From assembly GCF_014203955.1 (NCBI RefSeq), contig NZ_JACHKA010000001.1, forward strand, positions 3,131,001 to 3,195,000: DNA of 64,000 bases. Direction: 5' to 3'. Numbering within the stretch: position 1 is the first letter of the stretch; the number at the start of each line of letters is the position of its first letter. Below, in pieces: positions 28,462 to 37,591 of this stretch. Under the pieces are notes generated by a model. The model was given only the letters and a program-made list of their open reading frames with translations. It did not search any database and had not been told where the DNA came from. A program made the position numbers and the translations under genes. The DNA comes from Sphingobium lignivorans (GTDB taxonomy: Bacteria; Pseudomonadota; Alphaproteobacteria; Sphingomonadales; Sphingomonadaceae).

Positions 28462-28842
28462 ATTGATTTCCTTTCTTTTTTGCCGGGTCCGGGCCGCCTG
28501 ACCTTGAAATGGGGGCGGCTCTCCCGATCTTGGGGAGTGAACAAACAACCTTTTCGTTCGGAGGCCGTGCCGGATCAGAATGGGCGATACGCCCGCTCCG
28601 GTAGAACCCCTTTCTGTACTGACAGGTATAATAACCCGGACTAAGCTGCGCAAGTATATTTTTATACCGAGCGATATTTTTCCGCCGGACGCCCTTCCGG
28701 TCCCGACCGCTCTCCGCCCCCTCCCCCGGCGACACCCTCGACACAATCGTTGGACTTACCCCTTGTGGGGCAGCCGGTCCCTCTGGCATGAAGGCGGAGA
28801 TGACAGCAGTTCTCCACGCGCCCCGCGCAATGAGTCGGCCCC
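28462..28842. other. 381-bp intergenic region between divergent genes
   Basis: It holds the upstream regions of the beta-barrel gene (minus) and phoH (plus). The central part is AT-rich. On the minus strand TTGCGC, 17 bases, then TATACC (28627-28655) could be a weak promoter for the beta-barrel gene. On the plus strand TATAAT at 28627-28632 has no good -35 box. No coding signal is seen. Confidence 0.4.
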
Positions 28843-29838
28843 GTGCCTAAGCGTCACACCCGGGCAGAGGCCGGCGAGAAGGGCCGTCTCGAGATGGTGT
28901 TCGAGAAGCCTTATCTGCTGGGCGCGCTGTTCGGCGAATATGACCAGAATCTGGTGGCTATCGAAAATCGCCTCGGCGTCTACATTGCCGCGCGCGGCAA
29001 CAAGCTGCAGATCGAGGGGGACGCGGAAGCCGCCGCCCGTGCCCGCGACGTGCTCCAAGGGCTCTACAATCGCCTCGCCGTCGGCCAGACAATCGACAGT
29101 GGCGCAGTGGAGGCCGTGATCGCCATGTCCGCCGAACCGACGCTGGACGGCATTATCCGGCATGACGTCTCCGAACCGCCCAAGGTGATGATCCGCACGC
29201 GCAAGAAGACGATCGTCCCGCGCTCGGCCAATCAGGGCGTCTACATGGAAGCGCTGGGGCGGAACGACCTCATCTTCGCGCTTGGCCCTGCGGGGACCGG
29301 CAAGACTTATCTTGCCGTCGCGCAGGCGGTGAGCCAGCTCATCACCGGCTCGGTAGACCGCCTCATCCTTTCGCGCCCCGCCGTGGAAGCAGGCGAGCGG
29401 TTGGGCTTCCTGCCCGGCGACATGAAGGAGAAGGTCGACCCCTATCTGCGTCCTCTCTACGACGCGCTCTACGATACGCTGCCCGCCGAGCAGGTGGAGC
29501 GGCGCATTGCCAGCGGCGAGATCGAGATCGCGCCGCTCGCCTTCATGCGCGGCCGCACGCTCGCCAACGCCTTCATCATTCTCGACGAGGCGCAGAACAC
29601 CACGCAGGCGCAGATGAAGATGTTCCTCACGCGCTTCGGCGAGGGAAGCCGGATGGTCATTTGCGGCGACCCCCGGCAGGTCGACCTGCCGACGCCCGGC
29701 ATCTCCGGCCTTGCCGATGCCGTGGAGCGACTGGAAGGCATCCAGGGAATCGCGACCGTGCGCTTCACCACCGCGGATGTCGTCCGCCATCCCATCGTGG
29801 GCCGCATCGTAGAAGCTTATGAAGGGCGCGATGCTTGA
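28843..29838 (+). CDS. PhoH family ATPase
   Basis: 331 aa. The N-terminal region (VFEKPYLLGALFGEYDQNLV and a KH-like RGNKLQIEGDAEAAARA) is followed by the PhoH P-loop: GPAGTGKTYLAVAQA at about residues 149-163, RPAVEAGERLGFLPGD, and Walker B FIILDEAQNTT. PhoH proteins are thought to be RNA-linked ATPases or helicases. A GTG at 28843 is the longest start; ATG at 28894 is an alternative. The ybeY gene overlaps its end by a few bases, the usual phoH-ybeY-corC arrangement. Confidence 0.92.
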   Translation: MPKRHTRAEAGEKGRLEMVFEKPYLLGALFGEYDQNLVAIENRLGVYIAARGNKLQIEGDAEAAARARDVLQGLYNRLAVGQTIDSGAVEAVIAMSAEPTLDGIIRHDVSEPPKVMIRTRKKTIVPRSANQGVYMEALGRNDLIFALGPAGTGKTYLAVAQAVSQLITGSVDRLILSRPAVEAGERLGFLPGDMKEKVDPYLRPLYDALYDTLPAEQVERRIASGEIEIAPLAFMRGRTLANAFIILDEAQNTTQAQMKMFLTRFGEGSRMVICGDPRQVDLPTPGISGLADAVERLEGIQGIATVRFTTADVVRHPIVGRIVEAYEGRDA

Positions 29839-30379
29839 CGTCATGACCGATGTCGGGCCGGACTGGCCCGAAGACACGGACTGGACCGCGCTGGCAGACC
29901 GGGCCGTGCGCGCCGCGCTCGCGCTCGCGCAGACGACCGACGCCCGCCTGATTGATGCCCGTCTGCAGGTGGAAGTCTCCGTCAAGCTCTCGGATGACGG
30001 CGAGGTGCGCCAGCTCAACGCCGCCTATCGCGGCAAGGACAAGCCCACCAACGTGCTGTCTTTCCCCATGGTCCAGCCCGATCTCATCGAGGCACTGGCC
30101 AACACGGACGATGGCGAAGCGCTGCTCGGCGACATCATCCTGGCGCGCGAGACCTGCGCCCGGGAAGCGAGCGAACGCGGCATTTCCCTGGAAAGCCATG
30201 CCACGCATCTCATCGTCCACGGCACGCTCCACCTCATCGGCCATGACCATGAGGACGACGTGCAGGCCGAGACCATGGAAGCTATCGAAATACGCGCCCT
30301 TGAAACACTGGGCCTTGCTGATCCATATGGGGACCGGGAGCGAGGCGATGCCCGCCCCATTGATGAAACAGGGACCTGA
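29831..30379 (+). CDS. ybeY: rRNA maturation endoribonuclease YbeY
   Basis: Zinc-dependent RNase for 16S rRNA 3-prime processing and ribosome quality control. The metal site HGTLHLIGHDH (HxxxHxxxxxH) and KPTNVLSFP are diagnostic. The ATG at 29831 has GAAGGG upstream and overlaps the phoH stop; an ATG at 29819 would add four residues. The protein is 182 aa with a slightly long N-terminal leader. The corC-like gene starts 9 bp after its stop. Confidence 0.93.
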   Translation: MLDVMTDVGPDWPEDTDWTALADRAVRAALALAQTTDARLIDARLQVEVSVKLSDDGEVRQLNAAYRGKDKPTNVLSFPMVQPDLIEALANTDDGEALLGDIILARETCAREASERGISLESHATHLIVHGTLHLIGHDHEDDVQAETMEAIEIRALETLGLADPYGDRERGDARPIDETGT

Positions 30380-30387
30380 CCAGACCA

Positions 30388-31326
30388 ATGGCAGAAACAG
30401 CCACGCCCACCCCCGCCAAAGAGGGCGAGAGTAGCAGCGAAGGCGGACGAATATGGCGGGGCCTGCGGGCCCTGCTTTTCGGAGACAGCGGCGGCACCAA
30501 TCTCAGGCGCGAGCTTGAGACCGTCATCGAGCAATATGATGAGCAACAGCAGGAACCGGCCGCGTTCCCGGCCAAGGGCGACCTCACGCCGCTCGAACGG
30601 CAGATGCTCCGCAACATGCTGCATTTCAGCGAGCACAGCGTGGACGATGTCGCCGTGCCGCGCGCTGACATCATCGCCATTTCCCAGGACGCCAGCTTCG
30701 CGGAGCTGATGGCGCTGTTCGTCGAGGCCGGTCACAGCCGCATTCCGGTTTATGAGGATACGCTCGACAAGATCACGGGCATGATTCACATCCGCGACGC
30801 CTTCGCCATCCTGGCGCGGGCCGACGCGCATCCCGAGAGCCTCGAAGGCCTCATCCGGCAGCCTCTTTATGTGCCGCAGAGCATGGGCGTGCTGGACCTG
30901 CTGGCCGACATGCGCGCGAAGCGCACCCACCTTGCCATCGTTCTGGACGAATATTCCGGCACGGACGGGCTCGTCACCATCGAGGATCTCGTCGAGGAGA
31001 TCGTCGGCGAGATCGAGGACGAGCATGACGAGGCACCCGAGGCCATGCTTGTGCCACTCGAAGACGGTCTGTGGGACGCTGACGCCCGCGCCGAGCTGGA
31101 TGATGTCGCCGAGGCGATCGATCCCAAGCTCGCCGAGATCGACTCCGACGTCGACACGCTGGGCGGCCTCGCCTTCGTCATCGCCGGCAAGGTTCCGGCT
31201 GTCGGGGATATCCTCATGCATGAGGAAAGTGGGTGGCGGATCGAGATCATCGAAGGCGATTCGCGGCACGTCACGCGCCTGCGCCTTCATCCCCCCATAC
31301 GCATCGAAGCAGAATCAGCGGTCTGA
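30388..31326 (+). CDS. corC: CorC/HlyC-type protein with paired CBS domains
   Basis: 312-aa cytoplasmic protein of the hemolysin-C/CorC family, which is linked to Mg/Co efflux and envelope function. The N-terminal region has LTPLERQMLRNMLHFSEHSV, then two CBS motifs (VPRADIIAISQDAS to HSRIPVYEDTLDKITGMIHI, and LYVPQSMGVLDLLADM to HLAIVLDEYSGTDGLVTIED), and a C-terminal transporter-associated domain (GGLAFVIAGKVPAVGD). No membrane segment is present, unlike the longer YtfL type. It completes phoH-ybeY-corC; lnt, which follows in many genomes, is not here. Confidence 0.9.
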   Translation: MAETATPTPAKEGESSSEGGRIWRGLRALLFGDSGGTNLRRELETVIEQYDEQQQEPAAFPAKGDLTPLERQMLRNMLHFSEHSVDDVAVPRADIIAISQDASFAELMALFVEAGHSRIPVYEDTLDKITGMIHIRDAFAILARADAHPESLEGLIRQPLYVPQSMGVLDLLADMRAKRTHLAIVLDEYSGTDGLVTIEDLVEEIVGEIEDEHDEAPEAMLVPLEDGLWDADARAELDDVAEAIDPKLAEIDSDVDTLGGLAFVIAGKVPAVGDILMHEESGWRIEIIEGDSRHVTRLRLHPPIRIEAESAV

Positions 31327-31336
31327 CGGCCGGATT

Positions 31337-31897
31337 TCAGGGCGCGGAGATCAGTTCACCCTGCCAGATCGATCGTGCGGGCGGTGCGTAAGTACTCATC
31401 GCCCGCTCGAGACCCAGCTCGCCCAGCAGCCGCGCCAGCCAGCGGGCATCATCCTCCGCGCGGTGGCGACGGGCACGCTGCATATCCGCTTCCGCCATGG
31501 CGCGGTGGAGTCGTTCCGGATCTATGTCGTGAAACGCACGCAGATCGGCCAGGCATCGCACGGCCACATGATCGGGCTCGCCTGCGGCCCGGAACAGGAC
31601 GCGCGACCACTCATCGTCGAAATAGCTGTCTGCGATCAATTCATATCCGCCGACCGCGGCCCGCAAATGGCGTGCGACCTCTGCGACGTCCATGCCTTCG
31701 CGCGCCAATCTCTCCCGGCTGATGCCGTGGAGGGTTTCGGCCTCCTCGCTCCACTGCCAGTCGCGCCAGGAAGCATGCGGCTTGATGAGCCAGGACCGGC
31801 TCCAGCCGAAATCCGTGGCGATCCCCACTTCAATCGGAAACGAGCGGCCATATTGTGGCAGGCAGGACGCCTCGAAATCTATCGCTATGAAGGGCAT
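31337..31897 (-). CDS. DEDDh 3'-5' exonuclease domain protein
   Basis: 186 aa. Exo I is FIAIDFEAS (DxE) at residues 3-11, Exo II lies in the LIADSYFDDEW region, and Exo III RRHRAEDDARWLA supplies the HxxxxD. This is the RNase T/DnaQ exonuclease fold without other domains. Substrate (DNA or RNA) is not predictable. It is convergent with corC, with only 10 bp between stop codons. Confidence 0.85.
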   Translation of the reverse strand: MPFIAIDFEASCLPQYGRSFPIEVGIATDFGWSRSWLIKPHASWRDWQWSEEAETLHGISRERLAREGMDVAEVARHLRAAVGGYELIADSYFDDEWSRVLFRAAGEPDHVAVRCLADLRAFHDIDPERLHRAMAEADMQRARRHRAEDDARWLARLLGELGLERAMSTYAPPARSIWQGELISAP

Positions 31898-32106
31898 GTG
31901 CTTTCCTCTGGCTTACGGGCAGCCGGTTCCCCGGTGCCGAGCCCCCATCCTCTCTTGTCACTCGCAGGACAGGCCGCTGCCGGCTCTGTTCCATTGCCCT
32001 GCCAGTTTCGGCTGTCTTCTAATGCCCTTGCGTTAAGATTTGGCGTCAAAAAACGAAGGCGCGGGACGAGCCCGCGCCATCTCCTGTTCGACCATATGGT
32101 TGCGGT

Positions 32107-32460
32107 CTATGCCAATGCAAGAGGCCCGCGAAGCCTGATCTGCTCGGGACAGAGCCCAATGGCATCCGCGAGAAGCGATCCAGCGGCCGTCGCCAGCCGC
32201 ACACCATAATGATCGCGCGGCAGGGAAACCGCCAATGCCCAGCTTTCGCAGCCTGCACCATAACAAGCGGTGACCCGAAGAGCCGACTCATCAGCCGCCG
32301 CGCTGAAAGGCTGGGACGCCCAGCTCAGCTTCGTGGCTTCGCCGCTGCGGTCTATCTTCCAGTCACCCTCGCCCACCTTGGCGGCAAGGATCACAAATGC
32401 GATTGGAATGCCGGCCTTGAATGCACGGCCGAGGCGCCCTTCCGGAATATGGCTCGCCAC
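32107..32460 (-). CDS. hypothetical protein
   Basis: 117 aa. A GTG start at 32460 is supported by a strong GAGGAGGA ribosome site 5 bases upstream. The N-terminus contains AGIPIAFVILAAKVGEGDW and the middle VTACYGAGCESWALAVSLPRDHYGV with two cysteines five apart. No family recognised and no clear signal peptide. It lies downstream of the Mth938-like gene on the same strand, with a 171-bp gap that encodes nothing evident. Confidence 0.6.
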   Translation of the reverse strand: MASHIPEGRLGRAFKAGIPIAFVILAAKVGEGDWKIDRSGEATKLSWASQPFSAAADESALRVTACYGAGCESWALAVSLPRDHYGVRLATAAGSLLADAIGLCPEQIRLRGPLALA

Positions 32461-32631
32461 GTCAGTCCTCCTCTCTCAGACGCTTCGCCGCTCCGCCCTT
32501 TCGGCAAGGCCCGACGCCGCCCGCACCTTCCCTGTCGGGACACGCGACTAATGCTGCGCCGCTTGCTGCGGCATGAACGAGCAGGATAGAGGAAACCATC
32601 TGAAGATCCCGCCAGCCCGGCGGGCTGGCGT

Positions 32632-33009
32632 TCAGAGCGGCATCAGGGCGCCGACAATCTGCCGTTCTTCCTGGCGCAGCACACCCCAGGCCCGGGCGGC
32701 TGCCCGGCTGTCCATGGCTTCCACGCCGATGCCGGTCGCTTCAAGCGCTCTCACGAAGGCACGCGGCGGCTGCACCAGACGGGCGCCCGTCCCCAGCAGC
32801 AGAAACTCGGGCGCCGGATCGATGTCCAGCCACTGCCCCAGCATCGCCACGTCCAGCAGGTCGGGATGCGCCGGCGCATCCCACGCGGCGACACCGGACG
32901 GATCGATGAGCAGCCCCCCGGAAAAGACCCGTTCGCCCACCCGGAACCCCCGGCCCGCGAAGCCGGTGATGACGGGGCCAGCCGGAATCTCCTCTCGGCG
33001 CATTTCCAT
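32632..33009 (-). CDS. Mth938-like domain protein (DUF498/NDUFAF3-type)
   Basis: 125 aa. The pattern VITGFAGRGFRVGERVFSGGLLI, PEFLLLGTGARLVQPP and LRQEERQIVGALMPL fits the Mth938-like family, which includes the mitochondrial complex I assembly factor NDUFAF3. The bacterial role is not established. It follows secF with a 27-bp gap; this link between Mth938-like genes and secDF is common in alphaproteobacteria and suggests a membrane-protein assembly role. Confidence 0.85.
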   Translation of the reverse strand: MEMRREEIPAGPVITGFAGRGFRVGERVFSGGLLIDPSGVAAWDAPAHPDLLDVAMLGQWLDIDPAPEFLLLGTGARLVQPPRAFVRALEATGIGVEAMDSRAAARAWGVLRQEERQIVGALMPL

Positions 33010-33036
33010 GAGGCGCTCTCCCGCCCGCGCCGCGCC

Positions 33037-34014
33037 TCAGCGCGGCGGCAGTTGCTCATTGACGCTGACCCGCTCCGCGCCCGCGACCGGTCCGCCGGCC
33101 TTCGCCACGAAGCTTTCCGAACCCACCTTCGTCCACACCAGGATCGGCGCCGACATGTACACGGAGGAATAGGTACCCACGAAGATGCCGAACAGCATCG
33201 CGGCGGTGAAACCGAAGATCACTTCGGGGCCTAGCAGCAGGAGCACCACGAGCGTGATGATCATCGTGAGCGAGGTCATGATCGTCCGTGCCAGCGTCTC
33301 GTTGATCGAGAGGTCGAGCAGCTCGATCAAACCCATCTTCCGGTACTTGCGCAGATTCTCTCTGATCCGGTCATAAATGACGATGGTGTCGTTCAGGGAG
33401 TAGCCGATGATGGTCAGCAGCGCTGCCACGATATTGAGATTGAACTCCATCTGCGTCAGCGCGAACAGGCCGAACGTCAGGGCGACGTCGTGGAACAGCG
33501 CGAAGAGCGCTCCCATGCCGAACTGCCATTCGAACCGGAACCAGATGTAGATCGAAATCGCAATCATCGCGAAGAACATGGCCCACACGCCGGTGCTGAA
33601 CAGTTCCCCCGAAACCTTGCCGGAGACCGTATCCACGCTGCCGAACACGGCATCGGGATGAGCCTTCAGGATGGCCGCTTTGAGTCGGTCCGCCGCCTGC
33701 GTAGCGGCGTCATCGCCGCCTTCCGGCAACGGCGTGCGGATCGACACTTCATTGGGCGCGCCGAATTGCTGGATGTTGGCCTCGCCCTCGACGACTGCGC
33801 CTACCGTGCCCCGCAAGGCATCGAGATCGGCAGGTTGCGAGAAAGTAACACGCATCATCTGACCGCCGACAAAATCGACGCCCAGATTGAGACCGCGCGT
33901 GGCCACCAGTGCGACGGACGCGATAATGGACAGGATGCTGATCGCCATCGCGATCTTGCGCCACTTGAGAAAGTGGAGATTGGTGTTGTCCGGGACGAAC
34001 TTGAGCAGACGCAT
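33037..34014 (-). CDS. secF: protein translocase subunit SecF
   Basis: 325-aa membrane protein that, with SecD, uses the proton gradient to complete Sec translocation. It begins with LLKFVPDNTNLHFLKWRKIA and the first membrane helix, then LGVDFVGGQMMRV, a periplasmic domain, and the five-helix block with GYSLNDTIVIYDRIRENLR and INETLARTIMTSLTM, all family motifs. It starts 12 bp after secD ends. Position in yajC-secD-secF confirms the call. Confidence 0.96.
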   Translation of the reverse strand: MRLLKFVPDNTNLHFLKWRKIAMAISILSIIASVALVATRGLNLGVDFVGGQMMRVTFSQPADLDALRGTVGAVVEGEANIQQFGAPNEVSIRTPLPEGGDDAATQAADRLKAAILKAHPDAVFGSVDTVSGKVSGELFSTGVWAMFFAMIAISIYIWFRFEWQFGMGALFALFHDVALTFGLFALTQMEFNLNIVAALLTIIGYSLNDTIVIYDRIRENLRKYRKMGLIELLDLSINETLARTIMTSLTMIITLVVLLLLGPEVIFGFTAAMLFGIFVGTYSSVYMSAPILVWTKVGSESFVAKAGGPVAGAERVSVNEQLPPR

Positions 34015-34026
34015 CTTTCCGGCCCC

Positions 34027-35625
34027 TCAGATATTCAGTGTCGCGGGCCGCGAGCGCAGCCAGAAGGACGCGAACATGCGTGTGACGGTGACGGCCGTGA
34101 AGACCGACGTGACGATGCCGATGGTCAGCACCACCGCGAAACCCTTGATCGGCCCGGATCCGAAGTAGAACATCAGGGCCGCCGCGATCACATTGGTGGT
34201 ATTGGCGTCGAAGATGGCGCGCTGCGCTTCCTTGTAGCCGGTCTCGATCGTCTGGATGATACTGCGCCCGCGCCGCTGCTCCTCCCGGATGCGCTCGTTG
34301 ATGAGCACGTTGGCATCCACCGCAGCACCGATCGTCAGAACGAAGCCGGCAATACCGGGCAAGGTGAGCGTCGCGTTGAAGATCGCCATGACGCCGACAA
34401 TCATCAGGATGTTGAAGACCAGAGCGAGATTGGCATAGACGCCGAAGCGGCCATAGACCGCAACCATCAGCACCAGCACTGCAACCGTGGCGATCACGCC
34501 GGCCAGGACGCCCTTGCGGATGGAATCGGCGCCCAGATCCGGCCCGACCGTGCGCTCCTCCACCACCGTGAGTTTCACGGGCAACTTGCCCGAGCGCAGC
34601 GAGATGGCGAGCTGGTTGGCGCTTGCGACAGTGAAATTGCCGCTGATCTGCGCGGAACCGCCCAGGATCGGCTCGTTGATGTTCGGCGCCGACAGCACCG
34701 ATCCATCGAGGATCATCGCGAAAGGCTTGTTCACATTCTGCTGCGTCGCCCGGGCGAACTTGTTGGCCCCCGATCCATTGAAGCGGATGCTCACCACAGG
34801 CGCGTTGGTCTGCGGATCATAGGCTTGCTGGGCGTCGATCAGTTCATCGCCCGACACCATGACCTGGCGCTTGACGGCAATGACCGGCTGACCCAGCGGA
34901 TTCTCGGGATAAGGCAAGATCTCGCTGCCAATGGGCGCGATGCCCCGGGCGAGATCGGCCGGATTGGCGGTCGTGTCGACCAGCTTGAATTCAAGCTTGG
35001 CTGTCTGGCCGAGCAGATCCTTCAGGGCCGCCGGATCCTGCAGGCCCGGGACCTGCACCACGATGCGGTTGCTGCCCTGGCGGATGATAGTCGGCTCGCG
35101 CGTGCCCATCTCGTCGATGCGCTTGCGGATGACCTCGGTTGCCACCTGCATAGCGCTCTCGATGGCATTGGCAACGCCCGCCTCCGTCGGCGTGACGACA
35201 ATGGTGTTGCCATCGCGCACTTCGACATTGAAGTCGCGCTGACCGGTCAGCCCCGCGCCCTGCGTCAGCGGACGGATGCGCTCCACGGCGGCATCCACTT
35301 GCGAGGCATTGCGAACCATGAAGCTGAGCTGATTGTTCCGCGTCGACATTTCGCCGATGGCGATGCGCGCATCGCTGCGCCGCAGCTCGGTGCGGATCAT
35401 CTCTTCCATGTTCTGGATGCGCTGGGCCGCGACATCCTGGGTGCTGGCTTCCAGGAGGATATGACTCCCCCCGGAAAGATCGAGCCCCAGATTGACCCGG
35501 GCCTGCATGAAGCCCGGCAACTGAGCCACCACCCGATCGGGCAGGAAGCTGGGTACGGCGAAGAGGCATCCGATCACAGTCGTCAGCGTGACGAGCCAGA
35601 TCTTCCAGCGCGGAAAGTCGAGCAT
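34027..35625 (-). CDS. secD: protein translocase subunit SecD
   Basis: 532 aa, partner of SecF. The N-terminal helix (WKIWLVTLTTVIGCLFAVPSF) is followed by LGLDLSGGSHILLEA and the large periplasmic domain; the membrane block contains SIRKGVLAGVIATVAVL, DANVLINERIREE and FDANTTNVIAAALMFYFGSG. Length is typical of alphaproteobacterial SecD. It begins 8 bp after yajC ends, so translation is likely coupled. Confidence 0.96.
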   Translation of the reverse strand: MLDFPRWKIWLVTLTTVIGCLFAVPSFLPDRVVAQLPGFMQARVNLGLDLSGGSHILLEASTQDVAAQRIQNMEEMIRTELRRSDARIAIGEMSTRNNQLSFMVRNASQVDAAVERIRPLTQGAGLTGQRDFNVEVRDGNTIVVTPTEAGVANAIESAMQVATEVIRKRIDEMGTREPTIIRQGSNRIVVQVPGLQDPAALKDLLGQTAKLEFKLVDTTANPADLARGIAPIGSEILPYPENPLGQPVIAVKRQVMVSGDELIDAQQAYDPQTNAPVVSIRFNGSGANKFARATQQNVNKPFAMILDGSVLSAPNINEPILGGSAQISGNFTVASANQLAISLRSGKLPVKLTVVEERTVGPDLGADSIRKGVLAGVIATVAVLVLMVAVYGRFGVYANLALVFNILMIVGVMAIFNATLTLPGIAGFVLTIGAAVDANVLINERIREEQRRGRSIIQTIETGYKEAQRAIFDANTTNVIAAALMFYFGSGPIKGFAVVLTIGIVTSVFTAVTVTRMFASFWLRSRPATLNI

Positions 35626-35632
35626 GGGCGGC

Positions 35633-35995
35633 TCAGTCGTTCGCGGGCTTGGCCGTCAGGGGATCGACGACATCGCTCAATGTCGCCTTGACAGCCTTCA
35701 CCTTGATGCCCTGCCCCAGTTCCACATCGACATAGACATCGTCCACGCGCACCACCTTGCCGACAAGGCCACCACCGGTGACGACCTGATCGCCCTTCTT
35801 GACCGCCGCGACCTTGGCGCGGTGCTTCTTCATCTGCTGCTGCTGCGGACGGATCAGCAGGAAATAGAAGACCACGAAGATCAGGATCAGCGGCATGAAG
35901 TTGAGGAAGGCTGCCATGCCGGAGCCAGTGGATGCGTCCGGCGCAGCCGAAGCGAGAGCGTTTATGGTGAACATTGCGGTCCTTGAGCAGCGCAA
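35633..35995 (-). CDS. yajC: preprotein translocase subunit YajC
   Basis: 120 aa. One membrane helix (LNFMPLILIFVVFYFLLI) is followed by RPQQQQMKKHRAKVAAVKKG and DQVVTGGGLVGKVVRVDD, the usual YajC pattern. It belongs to the SecDF-YajC complex. First gene of the secDF operon; its promoter must lie in the 216 bp before it, shared with the divergent LuxR-type gene. Confidence 0.95.
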   Translation of the reverse strand: MRCSRTAMFTINALASAAPDASTGSGMAAFLNFMPLILIFVVFYFLLIRPQQQQMKKHRAKVAAVKKGDQVVTGGGLVGKVVRVDDVYVDVELGQGIKVKAVKATLSDVVDPLTAKPAND

Positions 35996-36211
35996 TCATG
36001 CGGATGGGAGAACGGATCGGCCGGTAAATGAGGCGACCGATCGCCTCGTTCAAGGCCGCGCGGCTAGCATATCCCCTGTCCGCAGGCAACCGGCATCGCT
36101 ATTCTGGACACTGCTGCCGGCATCGGCCGCATCGCGTGCGATTCGCCCGTCCGAAGCCGTTTCGGGGCTCATCGAAATTGTAAATTAGGGCGTGACAGGA
36201 GGGTGTTGTCA

Positions 36212-36676
36212 TTGTCACATAGCATCATGTCGAAGCCCGAAGTCATCACCCGCCTGACCGAGCGGCAACGCGCCTGCCTGGAGCTTGTCGCCATGGGCTT
36301 CACATCCAAGCAAATCGCGAGAAAGCTTGGGATTTCCCACTCCACCGTGGACAATCATATCCTCGCGGCGACACAGATCCTCGGCGTAGCGGATCGCCGG
36401 GAGGCCGGACGCCTCGTCAGCATGGCTGGGCAGGAATTGCCTAGGCAGGCGGAGCCCCTTACCGAACACGAAAAATCCTCCATTGTGGACATGCAGGAGG
36501 CGTTGCAGCAGCCGAGACACACAGGGCTGAAATTGCTGCCACCGGTTGGAGGTTCGTTGAATGAGCAGTCTCTGGGGAACAAGACGATCCAGATTGTCTC
36601 GCTCGCGTTTCTCTCCACCCTGGCGGTCATTTCCATGGCTCTGCTGATTTCGGGCGCATTCAAGGCCTTCAGCTAG
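36212..36676 (+). CDS. LuxR-type HTH regulator with C-terminal membrane helix
   Basis: About 154 aa. The LuxR helix-turn-helix is at the N-terminus (LTERQRACLELVAMGFTSKQ then IARKLGISHSTVDNHI). The C-terminus is a single hydrophobic helix (IQIVSLAFLSTLAVISMALL) ending in GAFKAFS, so the protein is probably tethered to the inner membrane. No receiver or ligand domain is present. An AGGAGG site at 36197 is followed by GTG, TTG, TTG (36203, 36206, 36212) and later ATG 36227; 36212 has the best spacing. It is first in a run of four uncharacterised genes on this strand. Confidence 0.8.
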   Translation: MSHSIMSKPEVITRLTERQRACLELVAMGFTSKQIARKLGISHSTVDNHILAATQILGVADRREAGRLVSMAGQELPRQAEPLTEHEKSSIVDMQEALQQPRHTGLKLLPPVGGSLNEQSLGNKTIQIVSLAFLSTLAVISMALLISGAFKAFS

Positions 36677-36726
36677 TTCACGGGTTCACTGCATGACGGC
36701 GCAGCGCGACTGCGCGAGGAGGAGCT

Positions 36727-37077
36727 ATGTTCAAGATCCAGGAAACCACCGGCCTCGTCGTCGCCGACGATACCAAGAGCACGATCACGGCGATTGACCG
36801 CGCGATCCTGTGCAAGACCCGCCTCGCCAGTTCCATCATCGAGGCCAGCGAACAGTCCGGCCTTCCCATGGCGCAGAGCCAGAAGCTGCTCGAAGGCATG
36901 GCTCGCGGTTTCGATCATCTCGTTGCCGGACGCGGCGACATGCTCTCTGTGGTGCGCCATCTCACCGCGATCAAGGGCGGAAGCTCGCTCAAGGTCGTCG
37001 ACTTCGGCTGCCCGGATGGCCTGGGCCCGGATCTCGCCAAGCCCGCCGTCACCATCGAAACCGCCCGCGCGGACTGA
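36727..37077 (+). CDS. hypothetical cytoplasmic protein
   Basis: 116 aa, start ATG with GGAGGAGCT directly upstream. Helical middle (AIDRAILCKTRLASSIIEAS, LLEGMARGFDHLVAGRGDML) and a C-terminal VVDFGCPDGLGPDL. No domain recognised and no membrane segment. It lies 50 bp after the membrane-tethered LuxR-type gene and is followed by the four-helix membrane protein, so a shared transcript is likely. Confidence 0.75.
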   Translation: MFKIQETTGLVVADDTKSTITAIDRAILCKTRLASSIIEASEQSGLPMAQSQKLLEGMARGFDHLVAGRGDMLSVVRHLTAIKGGSSLKVVDFGCPDGLGPDLAKPAVTIETARAD

Positions 37078-37144
37078 AGCAGTTTAGACGGCAGTACCCC
37101 ACCCTGCCGTCGCCAGACAGGATTGCGACAGGAGCGAACGAACC

Positions 37145-37591
37145 GTGTCAATGCTGATCGCAATCCTGTTCTGGTTCCTCTGCCTCTCGGCCTGCGCCTA
37201 CGCCCTTGTGCTGGGCGGCTGGGAGGGACGCTGGACGACCTTGGTCGTGTTGCTCGCCGCCCTGGGCACCATGGCGGTCAACCGCTGGACCAGCGCGTAT
37301 CAATATGAAACCTTCTGGGCGAGCACCAACATGATGGTGCTGTTCATCGATGCGGCGACATTCTTCGCGATGTTCGTGATCGCGGGCGTCAGCGATCGCT
37401 GGTGGCCCATCTGGGTTGCCGCGTTCCAGCTCAACAGCGTCGTCGCCCATTTCGCCACCATGATCGACCCCGTCTTCTCGGCCCTTGTCTACCAGGGCTA
37501 TGAGGGCTTGTGGGCCATCCCCCTGCTGCTGGTCATGGTGCTCGGCATTTATCGAGACCGGATGTGGACCGCACGATATGGCCTCGCGTGA
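37145..37591 (+). CDS. hypothetical four-helix membrane protein
   Basis: 148 aa, GTG at 37145 (ATG at 37151 is an alternative). Four hydrophobic segments: MLIAILFWFLCLSACAYALV, WTTLVVLLAALGTMAV, NMMVLFIDAATFFAMFVIA and GLWAIPLLLVMVLGIY. Conserved-looking tryptophans and the FQLNSVVAHFATMIDPVFSA loop may matter, but I recognise no family. The next gene starts inside its last codons (37578), indicating translational coupling. Confidence 0.75.
   Translation: MSMLIAILFWFLCLSACAYALVLGGWEGRWTTLVVLLAALGTMAVNRWTSAYQYETFWASTNMMVLFIDAATFFAMFVIAGVSDRWWPIWVAAFQLNSVVAHFATMIDPVFSALVYQGYEGLWAIPLLLVMVLGIYRDRMWTARYGLA

Noticed and set aside
33490..35691. A long plus-strand open frame across secF and secD
   Set aside because: Asp/His/Arg-rich low-information sequence antisense to two clearly recognised genes.
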